From: Lachnoclostridium sp. UBA903
Lineage (GTDB): Bacteria; Bacillota; Clostridia; Lachnospirales; Lachnospiraceae
Assembly: GCA_002294045.1 (NCBI GenBank)
Contig: DBEP01000066.1
Span: 73,179-106,089, forward strand
Length of the DNA: 32,911 nucleotides
Reading direction: 5' to 3'
The translations under genes were made by a program, and so were the position numbers. Each line of letters starts with the position of its first letter. Within the stretch, counting starts at the first letter, position 1. Shown piece after piece: positions 1 through 8,416 of this stretch. The notes beneath the pieces are model-generated. The model was given only the letters and a program-made list of their open reading frames with translations, had not been told where the DNA came from and did not search any database.

Positions 1-328
1 CCTATCTATCCTATGTCCGGAAGTGATTACAAACCAAAAAAACACACGATACCTCATCCGATATATGAAAGTCCTTTACTTTACTCTCTACCATCCCGCC
101 CGTCAAATTGGATACCGGCTTTTTGAAGTTTTAGTATCTCCACAGGGTTCTTTCTCTGCAAAAGTCTCCGGACTGCACCCGGAAGCCGCCTTCCTCCCGG
201 AATTATTTTCCGGCCTGGGTTTCCCTGTAGTTTCCCTGTATATTCATAAATATTCCCTGGAAAGGTTTATGCGGGCCTGATATAATTATTAAATATTATA
301 ATTATCACAAGAAGGGGATAAGAATTAA
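1..328 (+). promoter_or_regulatory. Leader region and probable promoter of the broken GNAT gene
   Basis: No convincing gene is seen here. A perfect -10 box TATAAT lies at 281-286, with a weak -35 match TGGAAA at 258-263 and 17 bases between them. This fits a sigma-A promoter reading into the gene that starts at 329. A purine-rich ribosome site, AAGAAGGGG, sits about a dozen bases before that start. An 85-codon open frame at 23-280 starts with GTG, has no ribosome site and resembles nothing known to me, so I treat it as chance. Confidence 0.45.
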
Positions 329-1101
329 ATGGAGCGAATTAAATCAGAAGACTTGCCCAAAATTAAACCGCTTTTTGACAGCTGGAATGAAACTCTTATT
401 TGGTCCTGCCTGCAAGGCCATATGGGGTGTGCGTGGGCAGATAGCTCACAAAACCCAATGTCTGCCCAAATTATTGTGGGCGATTTCTGCTTTTTTGCAG
501 GTATTCCTAATATGGAATTAGTAAAAAATATCCCGGACGATTTCCATTCTGACTCGATATTAATGATTCCCCAAACCAACGCTTGGGCAGAGATGATTGA
601 AAAAATATATCCATTTGACAATGAGAAAACCTTACGTTATGCGATTAAGAAGGAGCCTAATGCTTTTAACCGGGAAAATTTGCTGTCCTTGACAGAAAAG
701 TTTCCGCCTGGGTACGAACTCAAAATGATTGACGAACCTCTATACAACCGGGCAAAATCCGAAAGCTGGTCTCAGGATTTTTGCTCCCAATTCCCAACCT
801 ATAAGGATTATCAGGCTCATGGATTAGGTGTTATGGCGCTGTATAAGGATTTACCTGTTTCGGGTGCTTCATCCTATACCTATTATAACGGAGGAATTGA
901 AATCGAAATTGATACGAAAAGTGATTACCGCCGAAAAGGTCTGGCTCTCGCATGTGCGCAAAATTAATTTTGGAATGTATGGATAGGGGGCTCTATCCAA
1001 GCTGGGATGCCCATGATATGCGTTCTGTTGCACTGGCGGAGAAATTAGGCTATCATCTTGATAAAGAATATGTGACATACATTATTTACCTTGCTAAATA
1101 A
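329..1101 (+). pseudogene. GNAT-family acetyltransferase broken by a one-base frameshift
   Basis: The first 212 codons (329-967) resemble the Firmicutes GNAT acetyltransferase family of about 260 residues, with a segment EIEIDTKSDYRRKGLALACA that matches the acetyl-CoA-binding motif A. The frame then stops at TAA 965-967. The next frame carries the expected C-terminus without a gap, from AAA at 961 to TAA at 1099-1101, reading KLILECMDRGLYPSWDAHD and later SVALAEKLGYH. Adding one A to the AAAA run at 960-963 would join both parts into a protein of about 257 residues. The gene is therefore a recent pseudogene, a phase-variable gene or a sequencing error in a short A run. The substrate is unknown. 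It stands alone and converges on glpK. Confidence 0.82.
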
Positions 1102-1127
1102 GAGAAAGGCATAAAAGAGTTGGCCTG

Positions 1128-1153
1128 CCGGGACTCTGGGTAAGCAGTCCCGG
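1128..1153. terminator. Hairpin between the converging GNAT and glpK genes
   Basis: An 8-bp perfect stem, CCGGGACT at 1128-1135 with AGTCCCGG at 1146-1153, encloses a 10-base loop. It lies between two converging genes, just beyond the glpK stop. Neither side has a clean run of T; the minus strand has only CTCTTTT some ten bases further on. It is a plausible bidirectional terminator of modest strength. Confidence 0.45.
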
Positions 1154-1163
1154 GATATACCTA

Positions 1164-2675
1164 TTAATTACCGGAAGTATATTCCTCCTGTGCCCATACC
1201 AATGCACAGCGGACGGCTCTCTTCCATCCTTTTATCAGCTTCTCCCGCTTTTGTTCCGGAATCTCCGGGCGGAAACAACGGCCAATCTGCCAGTTTCCCC
1301 TTATTTCTTCCCTGTCCTTCCAATAACCCACGGCAAGCCCGGCCAGATACGCCGCTCCAAGGGCGGTTGTTTCAATACATTGGGGTCTGACAACCGTTGC
1401 ATTCAGAATATCCGCTTCGAACTGCATCAGGAAATTATTGGCCGAAGCGCCGCCGTCCACCTTAAGATTTCTCAGGGTAATACCTGAATCCCGCTGCATG
1501 GCATCTAACAGGTCATTTACCTGATATGCCAATGATTCTACCGCTGCTCTTATAAAATGCTCCCTGCTGCCGCCGCGGGTCAGCCCTACGATAGTGCCTC
1601 TGGCATATTGCTCCCAGTACGGTGCTCCCATGCCTGCAAAGGCCGGTACCACATATATGCCGGCTGTGTCTTCCACCGCATTGCAGTATTCTTCGGACTT
1701 TGCCGCACTTTCCAGTATGCGCAGGCCGTCTCTCAGCCACTGGATCGCCGCGCCTGCAACAAAAACACTTCCTTCCAGGGCATACTCCACTTTTCCTTCA
1801 ATTCCTGCCGCAATGGTAGTAAGCAGGCCATGTTCCGATGCCACTGCATTATCACCCGTATTCATCAGCATAAAGCATCCGGTTCCATATGTATTCTTCA
1901 CATCTCCCGGTTCAAAACAGCACTGGCCGAACAGGGCCGCCTGCTGGTCTCCCGCCGCACCGGCGATAGGGATGCGGCTTCCTAACACCTCTGCCGACGT
2001 ATATCCGTAGATGCAGCTGGATGGTTTTACCTCCGGAAGCATACAAAAAGGAATACCGAAATAATCCAAAAGCTCCTGGTCCCAGCACAGCCGCCTGATA
2101 TCATACAGCATGGTCCTGGAAGCATTGGTGTAATCGGTGGCAAATACTTCACCCCGGGTCAGATTCCACATCAGCCAGGTATCTATGGTTCCGAATAAAA
2201 GCTCTCCTTTTTGTGCCCGTTCCCTGGCGCCTTCCACATGGTCCAGAATCCAGGCAATCTTACTGCCGGAAAAATAGGCATCCGGTATTAGTCCGGTCTT
2301 TTCTCTGATTTTATCTGCCAGCCCGTCTTCTTTCAGCCTTTCTATCCTGCCGGAGGTACGGCGGCACTGCCATACAATGGCATTATAGACGGGAAGCCCT
2401 GTTATTTTATCCCATACTACGGTTGTCTCTCTCTGATTGGTAATTCCGATGGCCGCAATATTATTAATATTGCCAGCCATCCCATCGATAACCTCTTTCA
2501 TTACGTTCAGCTGGGAAGACCATATTTCCATAGGGTCGTGCTCCACCCAGCCGGGCTGGGGATAAATCTGCGTGAACTCTCTCTGTGCAACGCTTCTAAT
2601 GTTCCCCTCCCTGTTAAACAAAATACACCTGGAACTGGTAGTCCCCTGGTCCAGTGCAATAATATAGTTCTCCAT
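1164..2675 (-). CDS. glpK: Glycerol kinase
   Basis: This is a full-length FGGY-family kinase of 503 residues that phosphorylates glycerol to sn-glycerol 3-phosphate in the cytoplasm using ATP. The N-terminal phosphate-binding loop reads ALDQGTTSSR (residues 7-16), followed by the GlpK-typical WVEHDP, TNQRETTVVWD, AGAAGDQQAALFGQ, NTYGTGCF and the late KVDGGASANNFL and GAAYLAGLAVGYW segments. The start is fixed by AGAGGAG seven bases upstream. The gene stands alone, without glpF or glpD beside it. In Bacillus and Enterococcus GlpK a histidine in a YHF.G segment just before the AGDQQ motif is phosphorylated by HPr. Here that stretch reads SAEVLG and has no histidine, so this control may be absent. 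The assignment is very secure. Confidence 0.97.
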   Translation of the reverse strand: MENYIIALDQGTTSSRCILFNREGNIRSVAQREFTQIYPQPGWVEHDPMEIWSSQLNVMKEVIDGMAGNINNIAAIGITNQRETTVVWDKITGLPVYNAIVWQCRRTSGRIERLKEDGLADKIREKTGLIPDAYFSGSKIAWILDHVEGARERAQKGELLFGTIDTWLMWNLTRGEVFATDYTNASRTMLYDIRRLCWDQELLDYFGIPFCMLPEVKPSSCIYGYTSAEVLGSRIPIAGAAGDQQAALFGQCCFEPGDVKNTYGTGCFMLMNTGDNAVASEHGLLTTIAAGIEGKVEYALEGSVFVAGAAIQWLRDGLRILESAAKSEEYCNAVEDTAGIYVVPAFAGMGAPYWEQYARGTIVGLTRGGSREHFIRAAVESLAYQVNDLLDAMQRDSGITLRNLKVDGGASANNFLMQFEADILNATVVRPQCIETTALGAAYLAGLAVGYWKDREEIRGNWQIGRCFRPEIPEQKREKLIKGWKRAVRCALVWAQEEYTSGN

Positions 2676-2814
2676 AGTTATTTCTCCTCTCGTATAATTT
2701 TTCCATCAGGCGTTTTACAAAATTTTATTTTCCTGTAAACAAAGCTTTCCTGCAATTAATTTCTACCGTCTCCCTGCCATATTTCATAAATATCAGCAGC
2801 GTAAACAGCTACTA

Positions 2815-3019
2815 AGATTAGGGTGTCAAAATGTCTTTTCAGAAAGCTGTATGGCAATTTGCACAAATTATACTCATGGTAATTTGATTATACGGCAGTT
2901 AAAAAGGTTTTTTTAGCATTTTTAACCTTATACAAGGTTGTTTAACATCAAAATAAAAGCTATGTTTTGTGCATGTTTTTAGGTAAAAAGAAAAATTAAC
3001 CTTTTTGCACCCTAATCCT
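2815..3019. repeat. MITE-like element with imperfect inverted ends
   Basis: The left end at 2815-2831 starts AGATTAGGGTGTCAAAA and the right end at 3002-3019 reads, in reverse complement, AGGATTAGGGTGCAAAAA. The two agree over nearly the whole length apart from small indels. The tetranucleotide ACTA flanks both ends (2811-2814 and 3020-3023), a possible target duplication. The 170-base interior is AT-rich and has no open frame of note. It could be a MITE or the deleted remnant of an insertion sequence; no transposase is nearby. Confidence 0.6.
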
Positions 3020-3030
3020 ACTAATATTTT

Positions 3031-3075
3031 CACTTCATAAAGATACACTTCATAAAGATACGCTTCATAAAGATT
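3031..3075. repeat. Three tandem copies of a 15-bp unit
   Basis: The unit CACTTCATAAAGATA occurs exactly twice (3031-3045 and 3046-3060), followed by a third copy with two changes, CGCTTCATAAAGATT (3061-3075). It lies in the spacer between glpK and the GH31 gene, just outside the MITE-like element. It may be a slippage-prone tract or a repeated binding site; nothing in the sequence decides which. Confidence 0.75.
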
Positions 3076-3164
3076 TACTCAAATCTGTCCATATGCTATA
3101 TATATTTACATATTCCCGTCCGTAAGTTCCGTAATTGCCTAAATCTTTTTTACGATTATTCAAC

Positions 3165-3263
3165 TTAAACCAGTATACTTCCAAATTGATAAGCGGCTTT
3201 GAACATAATCAATTCAACAATCTGCTCATCATCCTCCTTGGCACAGCCGTCGCTGAGGCTCAT
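3165..3263 (-). CDS. Possible 32-residue small protein or gene remnant, unknown
   Basis: A short open frame starts MSLSDGCAKEDDEQIVE and ends AAYQFGSILV. It is preceded by AAGGA about seven bases before the ATG, a reasonable ribosome site. It has an acidic first half and a hydrophobic, helix-like second half. I do not recognise it. It lies mostly within a 130-base stretch bounded by an inverted repeat, so it may be a passenger of a small element or the end of a decayed gene. The rest of the spacer up to 3409 shows nothing I can name. Confidence 0.25.
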   Translation of the reverse strand: MSLSDGCAKEDDEQIVELIMFKAAYQFGSILV

Positions 3264-3315
3264 TCGGATTCCTTGTATTTTGCCTTATATCTTATATATC
3301 AAGGCTGCTTATCAA
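3186..3315. repeat. 17-bp inverted repeat bounding a 130-bp stretch
   Basis: TTGATAAGCGGCTTTGA at 3186-3202 is the inverted match of 3299-3315 (TTGATAAGCAGCCTTGA in reverse complement), 15 of 17 bases. The similarity ends abruptly on both sides. The stretch between contains most of the small open frame at 3165-3263. It could be the ends of a tiny mobile element or a long-range stem in an RNA. Confidence 0.5.
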
Positions 3316-3409
3316 TCTGTCGGCATGTAAAGCTTTAAATTAATATCTCAAAATTAACACACTTGTGATTTTCCTCACTTGAAATTTCCTATTGCATAAT
3401 TTTACCCCT

Positions 3410-5911
3410 CTACATTCCAATCATATCAAATGCTTCATATGAAATATCCACCTTATAATCTTTCTTAGGATTGGGATATTTTATCTGGATAGATTTCAGG
3501 CACTGGCTGTAATACCAGCCGCAAGCCGCCGCTTCAAATTTTGTACGGTGCAGATAACGGGGAATATTCCTCCCGTCTGCCTTCACCTCGTAAGGCGCTT
3601 TTTCACGGTGAATCATGTCAATGTACATCTGTTCTACTTTGGTAGAATACATGCCTTCCCGGGCAAAATCCAGAACCGTATGATTGCCCGTCTCCATACG
3701 TATCCTTGTTTTTAAGTAATTCTTCTGCCGGTATTCCAGAGAAATTCCGTCATCTTCATATAGAACAAATTCTCCGTCGCGGTCGTCCGCACACAGCAGG
3801 CAGATTCCGTCCTCCTGCTGGTTATGCAGGTTTTCCGTCTGGTTTAACGCCATGGGTACGACAGAGCCGCCGCGGACAAACAGCGGGATACTGCCCATAT
3901 CCACCGGAACTGAAATGGTCTGTCCGCCTTCATATTTCCTTCTTGTATAAAAATCATAAAAGCTTTCGTGCTTCGGCAGATATACCGCCCTTTCAGACGC
4001 TCCTTTTTCCACCACATTTGCCACAAGAAGAAAATCTCCGAACATAAAGTCCACCCCTTCGTCATAACAGGCCCCGTCGTGCTGGAATACACTGAACATC
4101 GGCTCCATAACCGGCAGTCCGGTTTCGTGGGCGCGTACCATCAGCGAGTACAGATAAGGTATCATGCGGTAGCGGAATTTAACGGCATCCCGGATGTAAC
4201 CGGTACAGTCCCTATACATCCATGGTTCCGTAACCGTATTATCCGTATTAACGGAGTGAATGGAAAAACGTGGCTGGAAAATGCCGTTCTGAATCCATCT
4301 TACCAACAGCTCTGCCTCCGGAGAAGGACCGTAAAAACCTCCGATATCACATCCCTGGCTGGCAACTCCGGATAAGCTCATCCCCAAAATAGTTGCAATA
4401 TTGTATTTCAAGGATTCCCAGCAGGTCAGATTGTCCCCCGCCCACGTCTGTGCATATCGCTGTATGCCGCTGTGTCCGGAGCGGCATATAATATACGGGC
4501 GGGCATTCGGAAAGTTTTCGCGGATTGCTTCTTCCGTTATGTGGCACATAAGATTTGGCATGACTGACTTTAATTGTCCGATGGTTCCACCTTTTCCGTC
4601 AAAATCACAAATGCAGTCTTTGTCTGCCAGGCTGTCATATTCACAATTATCGTTCCATACGGAAGCGGTGCCCATCTCAAGCACCTGCTTTCTCAGCATT
4701 TCCTTCCATACCTGACGGGTAACCGGTTTGGTAAAGTCAGCAAAGAGTCCTTTTCCTCCCCACCAGGTTCCGGTTCCGTAACCGTCTCCCTGACTGTTTT
4801 TGATAAAGATGTCCTTGGCTTTCATCTTCTCTATATCCGGATGTACCAGTAAAACTCCGGGTTTCACATTGGGAGATACACCGACTCCCCGCTTCTCCAT
4901 CTGTGCAAAGAAATCCTTAGGGTCTTTAAACCGTTTCCGGTTCCAGGTAAAAACACACCGCTTATTTCCCTCTGCCGTTTCCTGCATGGTATAGCCGGAA
5001 GACAGCTGGAAACCGTCCACCGGAATCCCCTCTTCTTTTGTCGTATCAATAAAATCCAGAATTGCGGCATCACAGTTTTCGTCCAGTTCGGGATAATACA
5101 TGGATGAACCAAGGTATCCCAGTGCATAACGGGGCAGCATGGCAGATTTGCCGGTCAGGTCGGTATAACGCTTAACAACCTCCCGAATAGACGGCCCCGC
5201 TATAAAAAACAAATCAATATCTCCTCCGTCCGTGCGGTAACGGCTGTAAGGTTTCCAATAGTTGCTCTTTTCCCGTCCCATATTAAAATCGCATTCATAG
5301 GTATTGTGGTAGAAATACCCCGCCGCTTTTTTCGTATCCCGGTTTAGCTTGATAAAGAAGGGAATATGTTTATAGAGAGAATCCGTTTCTTTCGGATTAT
5401 ATCCCATGGCATCCTTGGGGCTCATAGACATAAATTTATAAGCCTTATTAATTTCGCCGCTTTTTTCTCCGAATCCGTAAAAACAATCTCCGGGAGCAAT
5501 TTCACTGGTATGAATGCGGCGATGATTGCTGTCCTCCATATAAGCTAAATCCGGAATATCCGCATGAAGCTGTGTACCCTCATTATCATAAATCCGGATA
5601 CAAAAGACTTCTTTCTCAATTACAACCTTCAATAGCTTTCCCTGTAAAACCGTATAATCCGGAAACTCTGTCATGGCCGCATGTGCTGCTGCAATCCTTT
5701 TTCTTGAATTTTTCAGTAATTTATCCATTCTGTCTTCCCAGGCCGTCATAACCAGGCTGTAAGACTCTTCTGCAAAATTTTCGTCAAATCCGGCACGGAT
5801 TCGCACTATGGAGTCTGTTAAAAACCATATCCGTATTTCAGCTCCGTCTGTTTTTATTGAAAAATAATTGTCTTTTTTCTCTATCCCAAACTCTCTGGTA
5901 CATATCTTCAT
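3410..5911 (-). CDS. Glycoside hydrolase family 31 (alpha-glucosidase/alpha-xylosidase type)
   Basis: This 833-residue enzyme has the GH31 layout: an N-terminal beta-sandwich (about 1-250) with the FYGFGEKSG segment at 144-152, a TIM barrel (about 255-600) and C-terminal beta domains. The nucleophile is Asp421 in the sequence VWNDNCEYD. The acid/base is Asp493 in WAGDN, preceded by the family's R-S-G motif at 477-479. There is no signal peptide, so it acts in the cytoplasm on imported alpha-linked oligosaccharides. GH31 includes alpha-glucosidases, alpha-xylosidases and other activities, and the exact substrate cannot be read here. The start has a strong site, AAGGAGG, ten bases upstream. It lies downstream of the sugar-binding lipoprotein gene but beyond a terminator, so it probably has its own transcript or relies on readthrough. 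Confidence 0.92.
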   Translation of the reverse strand: MKICTREFGIEKKDNYFSIKTDGAEIRIWFLTDSIVRIRAGFDENFAEESYSLVMTAWEDRMDKLLKNSRKRIAAAHAAMTEFPDYTVLQGKLLKVVIEKEVFCIRIYDNEGTQLHADIPDLAYMEDSNHRRIHTSEIAPGDCFYGFGEKSGEINKAYKFMSMSPKDAMGYNPKETDSLYKHIPFFIKLNRDTKKAAGYFYHNTYECDFNMGREKSNYWKPYSRYRTDGGDIDLFFIAGPSIREVVKRYTDLTGKSAMLPRYALGYLGSSMYYPELDENCDAAILDFIDTTKEEGIPVDGFQLSSGYTMQETAEGNKRCVFTWNRKRFKDPKDFFAQMEKRGVGVSPNVKPGVLLVHPDIEKMKAKDIFIKNSQGDGYGTGTWWGGKGLFADFTKPVTRQVWKEMLRKQVLEMGTASVWNDNCEYDSLADKDCICDFDGKGGTIGQLKSVMPNLMCHITEEAIRENFPNARPYIICRSGHSGIQRYAQTWAGDNLTCWESLKYNIATILGMSLSGVASQGCDIGGFYGPSPEAELLVRWIQNGIFQPRFSIHSVNTDNTVTEPWMYRDCTGYIRDAVKFRYRMIPYLYSLMVRAHETGLPVMEPMFSVFQHDGACYDEGVDFMFGDFLLVANVVEKGASERAVYLPKHESFYDFYTRRKYEGGQTISVPVDMGSIPLFVRGGSVVPMALNQTENLHNQQEDGICLLCADDRDGEFVLYEDDGISLEYRQKNYLKTRIRMETGNHTVLDFAREGMYSTKVEQMYIDMIHREKAPYEVKADGRNIPRYLHRTKFEAAACGWYYSQCLKSIQIKYPNPKKDYKVDISYEAFDMIGM

Positions 5912-6036
5912 AAAACACTACCTCCTTATTTTTAGCCAATTGCTATGATAGAATGAAAGCGGAACCAGGAATCGGAAGCTTGCTTGCCGATTCCGGCTGG
6001 AGCAACAAGGCCAGGCACCACTTTATGACATTAAAG

Positions 6037-6095
6037 AATGCGCATCCCGCGGAGCGTTTTTATCTCATGGGAAAACTTTCCTATGAGATAAAAAA
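6037..6095. repeat. 59-bp palindromic repeat abutting a terminator, copy 1
   Basis: This segment matches 25062-25120 at 57 of 59 bases. It holds a GC-rich arm (GCGCATCCCGCGGAGCG) and a palindrome, ATCTCATGGGA/TCCTATGAGAT, flanked by T5 and A6. Its A-tract is the same bases as the T-tract of the terminator at 6096-6116 on the other strand. A further hairpin, AATCGG...CCGATT on the minus strand, lies beyond it at about 5970-5993. The segment resembles a REP-type or mobile palindrome. An open frame on the plus strand (5953-6162) passes through it and is probably not a gene. Confidence 0.8.
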
Positions 6096-6116
6096 GAGGA
6101 CGGCAAAACCGTCCTC
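6090..6116 (-). terminator. Rho-independent terminator after the sugar-binding protein gene
   Basis: On the minus strand a perfect 8-bp stem, GAGGACGG with CCGTCCTC and a 5-base loop, is followed by six T. It starts 18 bases beyond the stop codon of the solute-binding protein gene and should end the sugar-transport transcript before the GH31 gene. Confidence 0.88.
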
Positions 6117-6133
6117 CGGGAAGATAGCGGTAT

Positions 6134-7387
6134 TTATTGAATTTCTTTCAATGTTACCTTAATCAACGTATCCATTTCTGTCAAATAATCCTCTACCGTA
6201 AGCTTGCCGGCCAATACGTCGGTGAGTTTATCCCTGATATCGGTTTGAACGGCGCCTGTGAAGGATTGGTATCCCCATTCCGCTCCGGGCTGTGCATCGG
6301 TTGCTGCCAGTTCTTCCGCAAAGATGGAGAAGAATTCACCGCCATAATCATAATCCAGTTTTTCATTCCCCTTCACCTGGGAAAGGTAACTGTTCTCCTT
6401 GCAATATACCGCATTGTTTTCCGCTTCTGAAATCCACTCAATAAATTCCGCCGCTTCCTTCTCTACTCCTGTCCCTTTAAACACCGCCAGATATTTACCG
6501 CCGGGAACGGTTGAGCGTTTTACATCCTTGGGAAGATAAGTAACTCCCCATTCAAAGTCATTAATCTCTTCCTTATAATTTGCAATCATCCAGCTTCCGG
6601 CAAAATGCATTGCCACCTGTCCGGTACGGAACAAATTGTTGGGATTTTCGGAACCCAGCCATACGGAATCCGGAATAATCTGTTCATCGTGCAGTTCTTT
6701 AAAGAAGCTGACTGCCCTGTTCATTTCCGGCGTATTGAAATTGGATGCCGATAAATCCTGGGTCAGCATACTTGCCCCGGCCTGGTACATCAGAGTGCTG
6801 AATCTCTGGGGAGATTTATCATAAACCAGCCCATATTTGCAGTCACTTTTTTCCATGACTGTCTTCATTGCCTCTTTCCATTCCTCCCAGGTCCACACTT
6901 CATCTGCGGATTGGGGAACCGAAACGCCTGCCTGTTCAAATGCCGTTTTATTATAAATCAAACCATTGGCAGTAACATCCATGGGAGCGGCAAGGATTTT
7001 TCCTTCATACTCGAATTTTAGGCCCTCTCCGAAGCTATCGGCAAATGCTTCCTTGTCCGATACATATTCCGATAAATCCAGCAGCTGGTTCTGGAAAGGC
7101 CCGAGATTTGTCAGCCTTGCTAATGCGGGTGTTTCCTTTCCGTTTATCATGTTTTTAATTTTGCTTTCAAGGTCGGAATAAGGAACCTCAATCAGTTCAA
7201 TCTTAACCTCTGAGTGCTCTTCCATGTATTTTTCAGCCAGGCGCATAAAAGATTCTCCTTCTTTCCCGTCGCTGAACCAAACTACTTCCAGCGTTTTCTG
7301 CCCCGACTTGCTTCCTCCGCTTGAGCATCCGGTTAAAATCCCCAATACCATAATTCCTGCAAGCAGCACTGCTATAAGCTTTTTCAT
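6134..7387 (-). CDS. Extracellular sugar-binding lipoprotein of an ABC importer (family 1)
   Basis: This 417-residue protein starts MKKLIAVLLAGIMVLGI and has a lipobox LTGC with Cys21, so it is tethered to the outer face of the membrane. The mature part has the family-1 solute-binding features: EVVWFSDGKEGESFMRLAEKY, then ANGLIYNKTAFEQAG, WTWEEWKEA and FRTGQVAMHFAGSWM. It should bind an oligosaccharide for the permease pair encoded at 12.4-14.1 kb, about 5 kb upstream on the same strand. The start at 7387 has AGGAGAGG just upstream; a longer frame reaching 7441 has no ribosome site and would spoil the signal peptide. The ligand is not known; the GH105 and GH31 neighbours suggest a uronic-acid- or rhamnose-containing oligosaccharide. 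Confidence 0.92.
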   Translation of the reverse strand: MKKLIAVLLAGIMVLGILTGCSSGGSKSGQKTLEVVWFSDGKEGESFMRLAEKYMEEHSEVKIELIEVPYSDLESKIKNMINGKETPALARLTNLGPFQNQLLDLSEYVSDKEAFADSFGEGLKFEYEGKILAAPMDVTANGLIYNKTAFEQAGVSVPQSADEVWTWEEWKEAMKTVMEKSDCKYGLVYDKSPQRFSTLMYQAGASMLTQDLSASNFNTPEMNRAVSFFKELHDEQIIPDSVWLGSENPNNLFRTGQVAMHFAGSWMIANYKEEINDFEWGVTYLPKDVKRSTVPGGKYLAVFKGTGVEKEAAEFIEWISEAENNAVYCKENSYLSQVKGNEKLDYDYGGEFFSIFAEELAATDAQPGAEWGYQSFTGAVQTDIRDKLTDVLAGKLTVEDYLTEMDTLIKVTLKEIQ

Positions 7388-7466
7388 ATTATACCTCTCC
7401 TTTTCTTTTGATACCACTATTCTATCAGTTATTTTGCACAAATAATTTCAAATAAAAGCCAAAAAA

Positions 7467-8402
7467 TCATTGATTATTGTCATTTTTTTCTTTGGCATAC
7501 TGTTTTGGTGTAATACCGCAGCTTTTCTTGAATACGGATATAAAATGACTGTCACTGTTATAGGACAGGCGGGTGGCAACCTCCGTTACCGAATATCCTT
7601 TTTTCAGCAGTGCTTTTGCCGCAACTACCTTCTGGTTTGTAATATACTGAACCAGTGTAAACCCGGTTTCTTTTTTAAAATAATGGCAGAGATAATACCG
7701 GCTGATATAAAATTTTTTGGCTATGTCCTCCAGCTCCATTTTTTCTTCCACATGTGTACTGATATACTTTTTAATCTCCTCAATTCTCTCCCGGTACAGA
7801 ACAGGAACCTTAAATTCTACCTTACTTTTTTCCTGGCTTTTACTTTCCTCACGAGTTTCTTCGCCGTTTACACGGCTCTCCTTCTCCTTAATGAAAAATT
7901 CATACATTTCATTAATAGTTACAATCAGCTCCAGAATAGACAGCTTCAGCTTTACTTTTGTCCGGTCCTCTTTCCCGGCATTTATATTTTCTTCAATCTT
8001 ATCCAGCAGTTTTTCCACCTTTGCCAGGTTGTTTTCCGTCAAATGCAGCTTGTGAATAAAATTACCGGGCCTGTTTTCAAAAAACATAGCAAAATCATAT
8101 TCAAAAGCCTCCGACAAATGCATAATCAGTTCCGGTTCAAACATCAGGACATAACGGTTGTGGGGTTTTCCTGCCGCTCCGCTGGTCCGGTGGTATTCCT
8201 TATTATTCAGAAGAAATAAATCACCGGCATTGACATGGTAAGAACGGCTTCCCACTTCCAGCAGCGCACCGTCATTTAAAAATAAAATGATTTCATACTG
8301 GTTATGAAAATGAAAATCCTGCATAGCCCAGTTTTGTGTACTGCCATGGAAATAGTACAGAGATTCAAATTTTTCAAAAAATACCCGCTCCTTTATTTTC
8401 AT
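7467..8402 (-). CDS. AraC-family transcription regulator with sugar-sensing cupin domain
   Basis: The protein has 311 residues. Residues about 25-80 form a cupin-like sensor (FHFHNQYEIILFLNDGA, then VNAGDLFLLNN). Residues 130-205 are helical and charged. Residues about 208-306 form the double helix-turn-helix DNA-binding domain (MELEDIAKKFYISRYYL and GYSVTEVATRLSYNSDSHF, ending FKKSCGITPKQY). It lies between the GH105 gene (14 bases away) and the sugar-binding protein gene (79 bases away), in the same direction, so it is probably the local inducer-responsive activator of the carbohydrate locus. The start is supported by AGAAGGGCGG. Confidence 0.93.
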   Translation of the reverse strand: MKIKERVFFEKFESLYYFHGSTQNWAMQDFHFHNQYEIILFLNDGALLEVGSRSYHVNAGDLFLLNNKEYHRTSGAAGKPHNRYVLMFEPELIMHLSEAFEYDFAMFFENRPGNFIHKLHLTENNLAKVEKLLDKIEENINAGKEDRTKVKLKLSILELIVTINEMYEFFIKEKESRVNGEETREESKSQEKSKVEFKVPVLYRERIEEIKKYISTHVEEKMELEDIAKKFYISRYYLCHYFKKETGFTLVQYITNQKVVAAKALLKKGYSVTEVATRLSYNSDSHFISVFKKSCGITPKQYAKEKNDNNQ

Positions 8403-8416
8403 AACCGCCCTTCTTT

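Noticed and set aside
23..280. 85-codon open frame at the left edge
   Set aside because: It starts with GTG without a ribosome site, has no recognisable features and overlaps the promoter region of the GNAT gene.
2676..2760. Sigma-A promoter directly before glpK
   Set aside because: TTGTAA is present, but the best -10 candidates match poorly or at unsuitable spacing, so no promoter is reported.
5953..6162. Plus-strand frame sharing the peptide NAHPAERFYL with the frame at 25002-25265
   Set aside because: The shared peptide is only the translation of the 59-bp palindromic repeat. Both differences change the amino acid, there is no ribosome site, and the frame overlaps a terminator.
7470..8219. 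249-codon plus-strand frame opposite the AraC gene
   Set aside because: It is the antisense of a well-supported regulator gene. Its hydrophobic look comes from the Lys/Glu-rich AraC coding strand read backwards.
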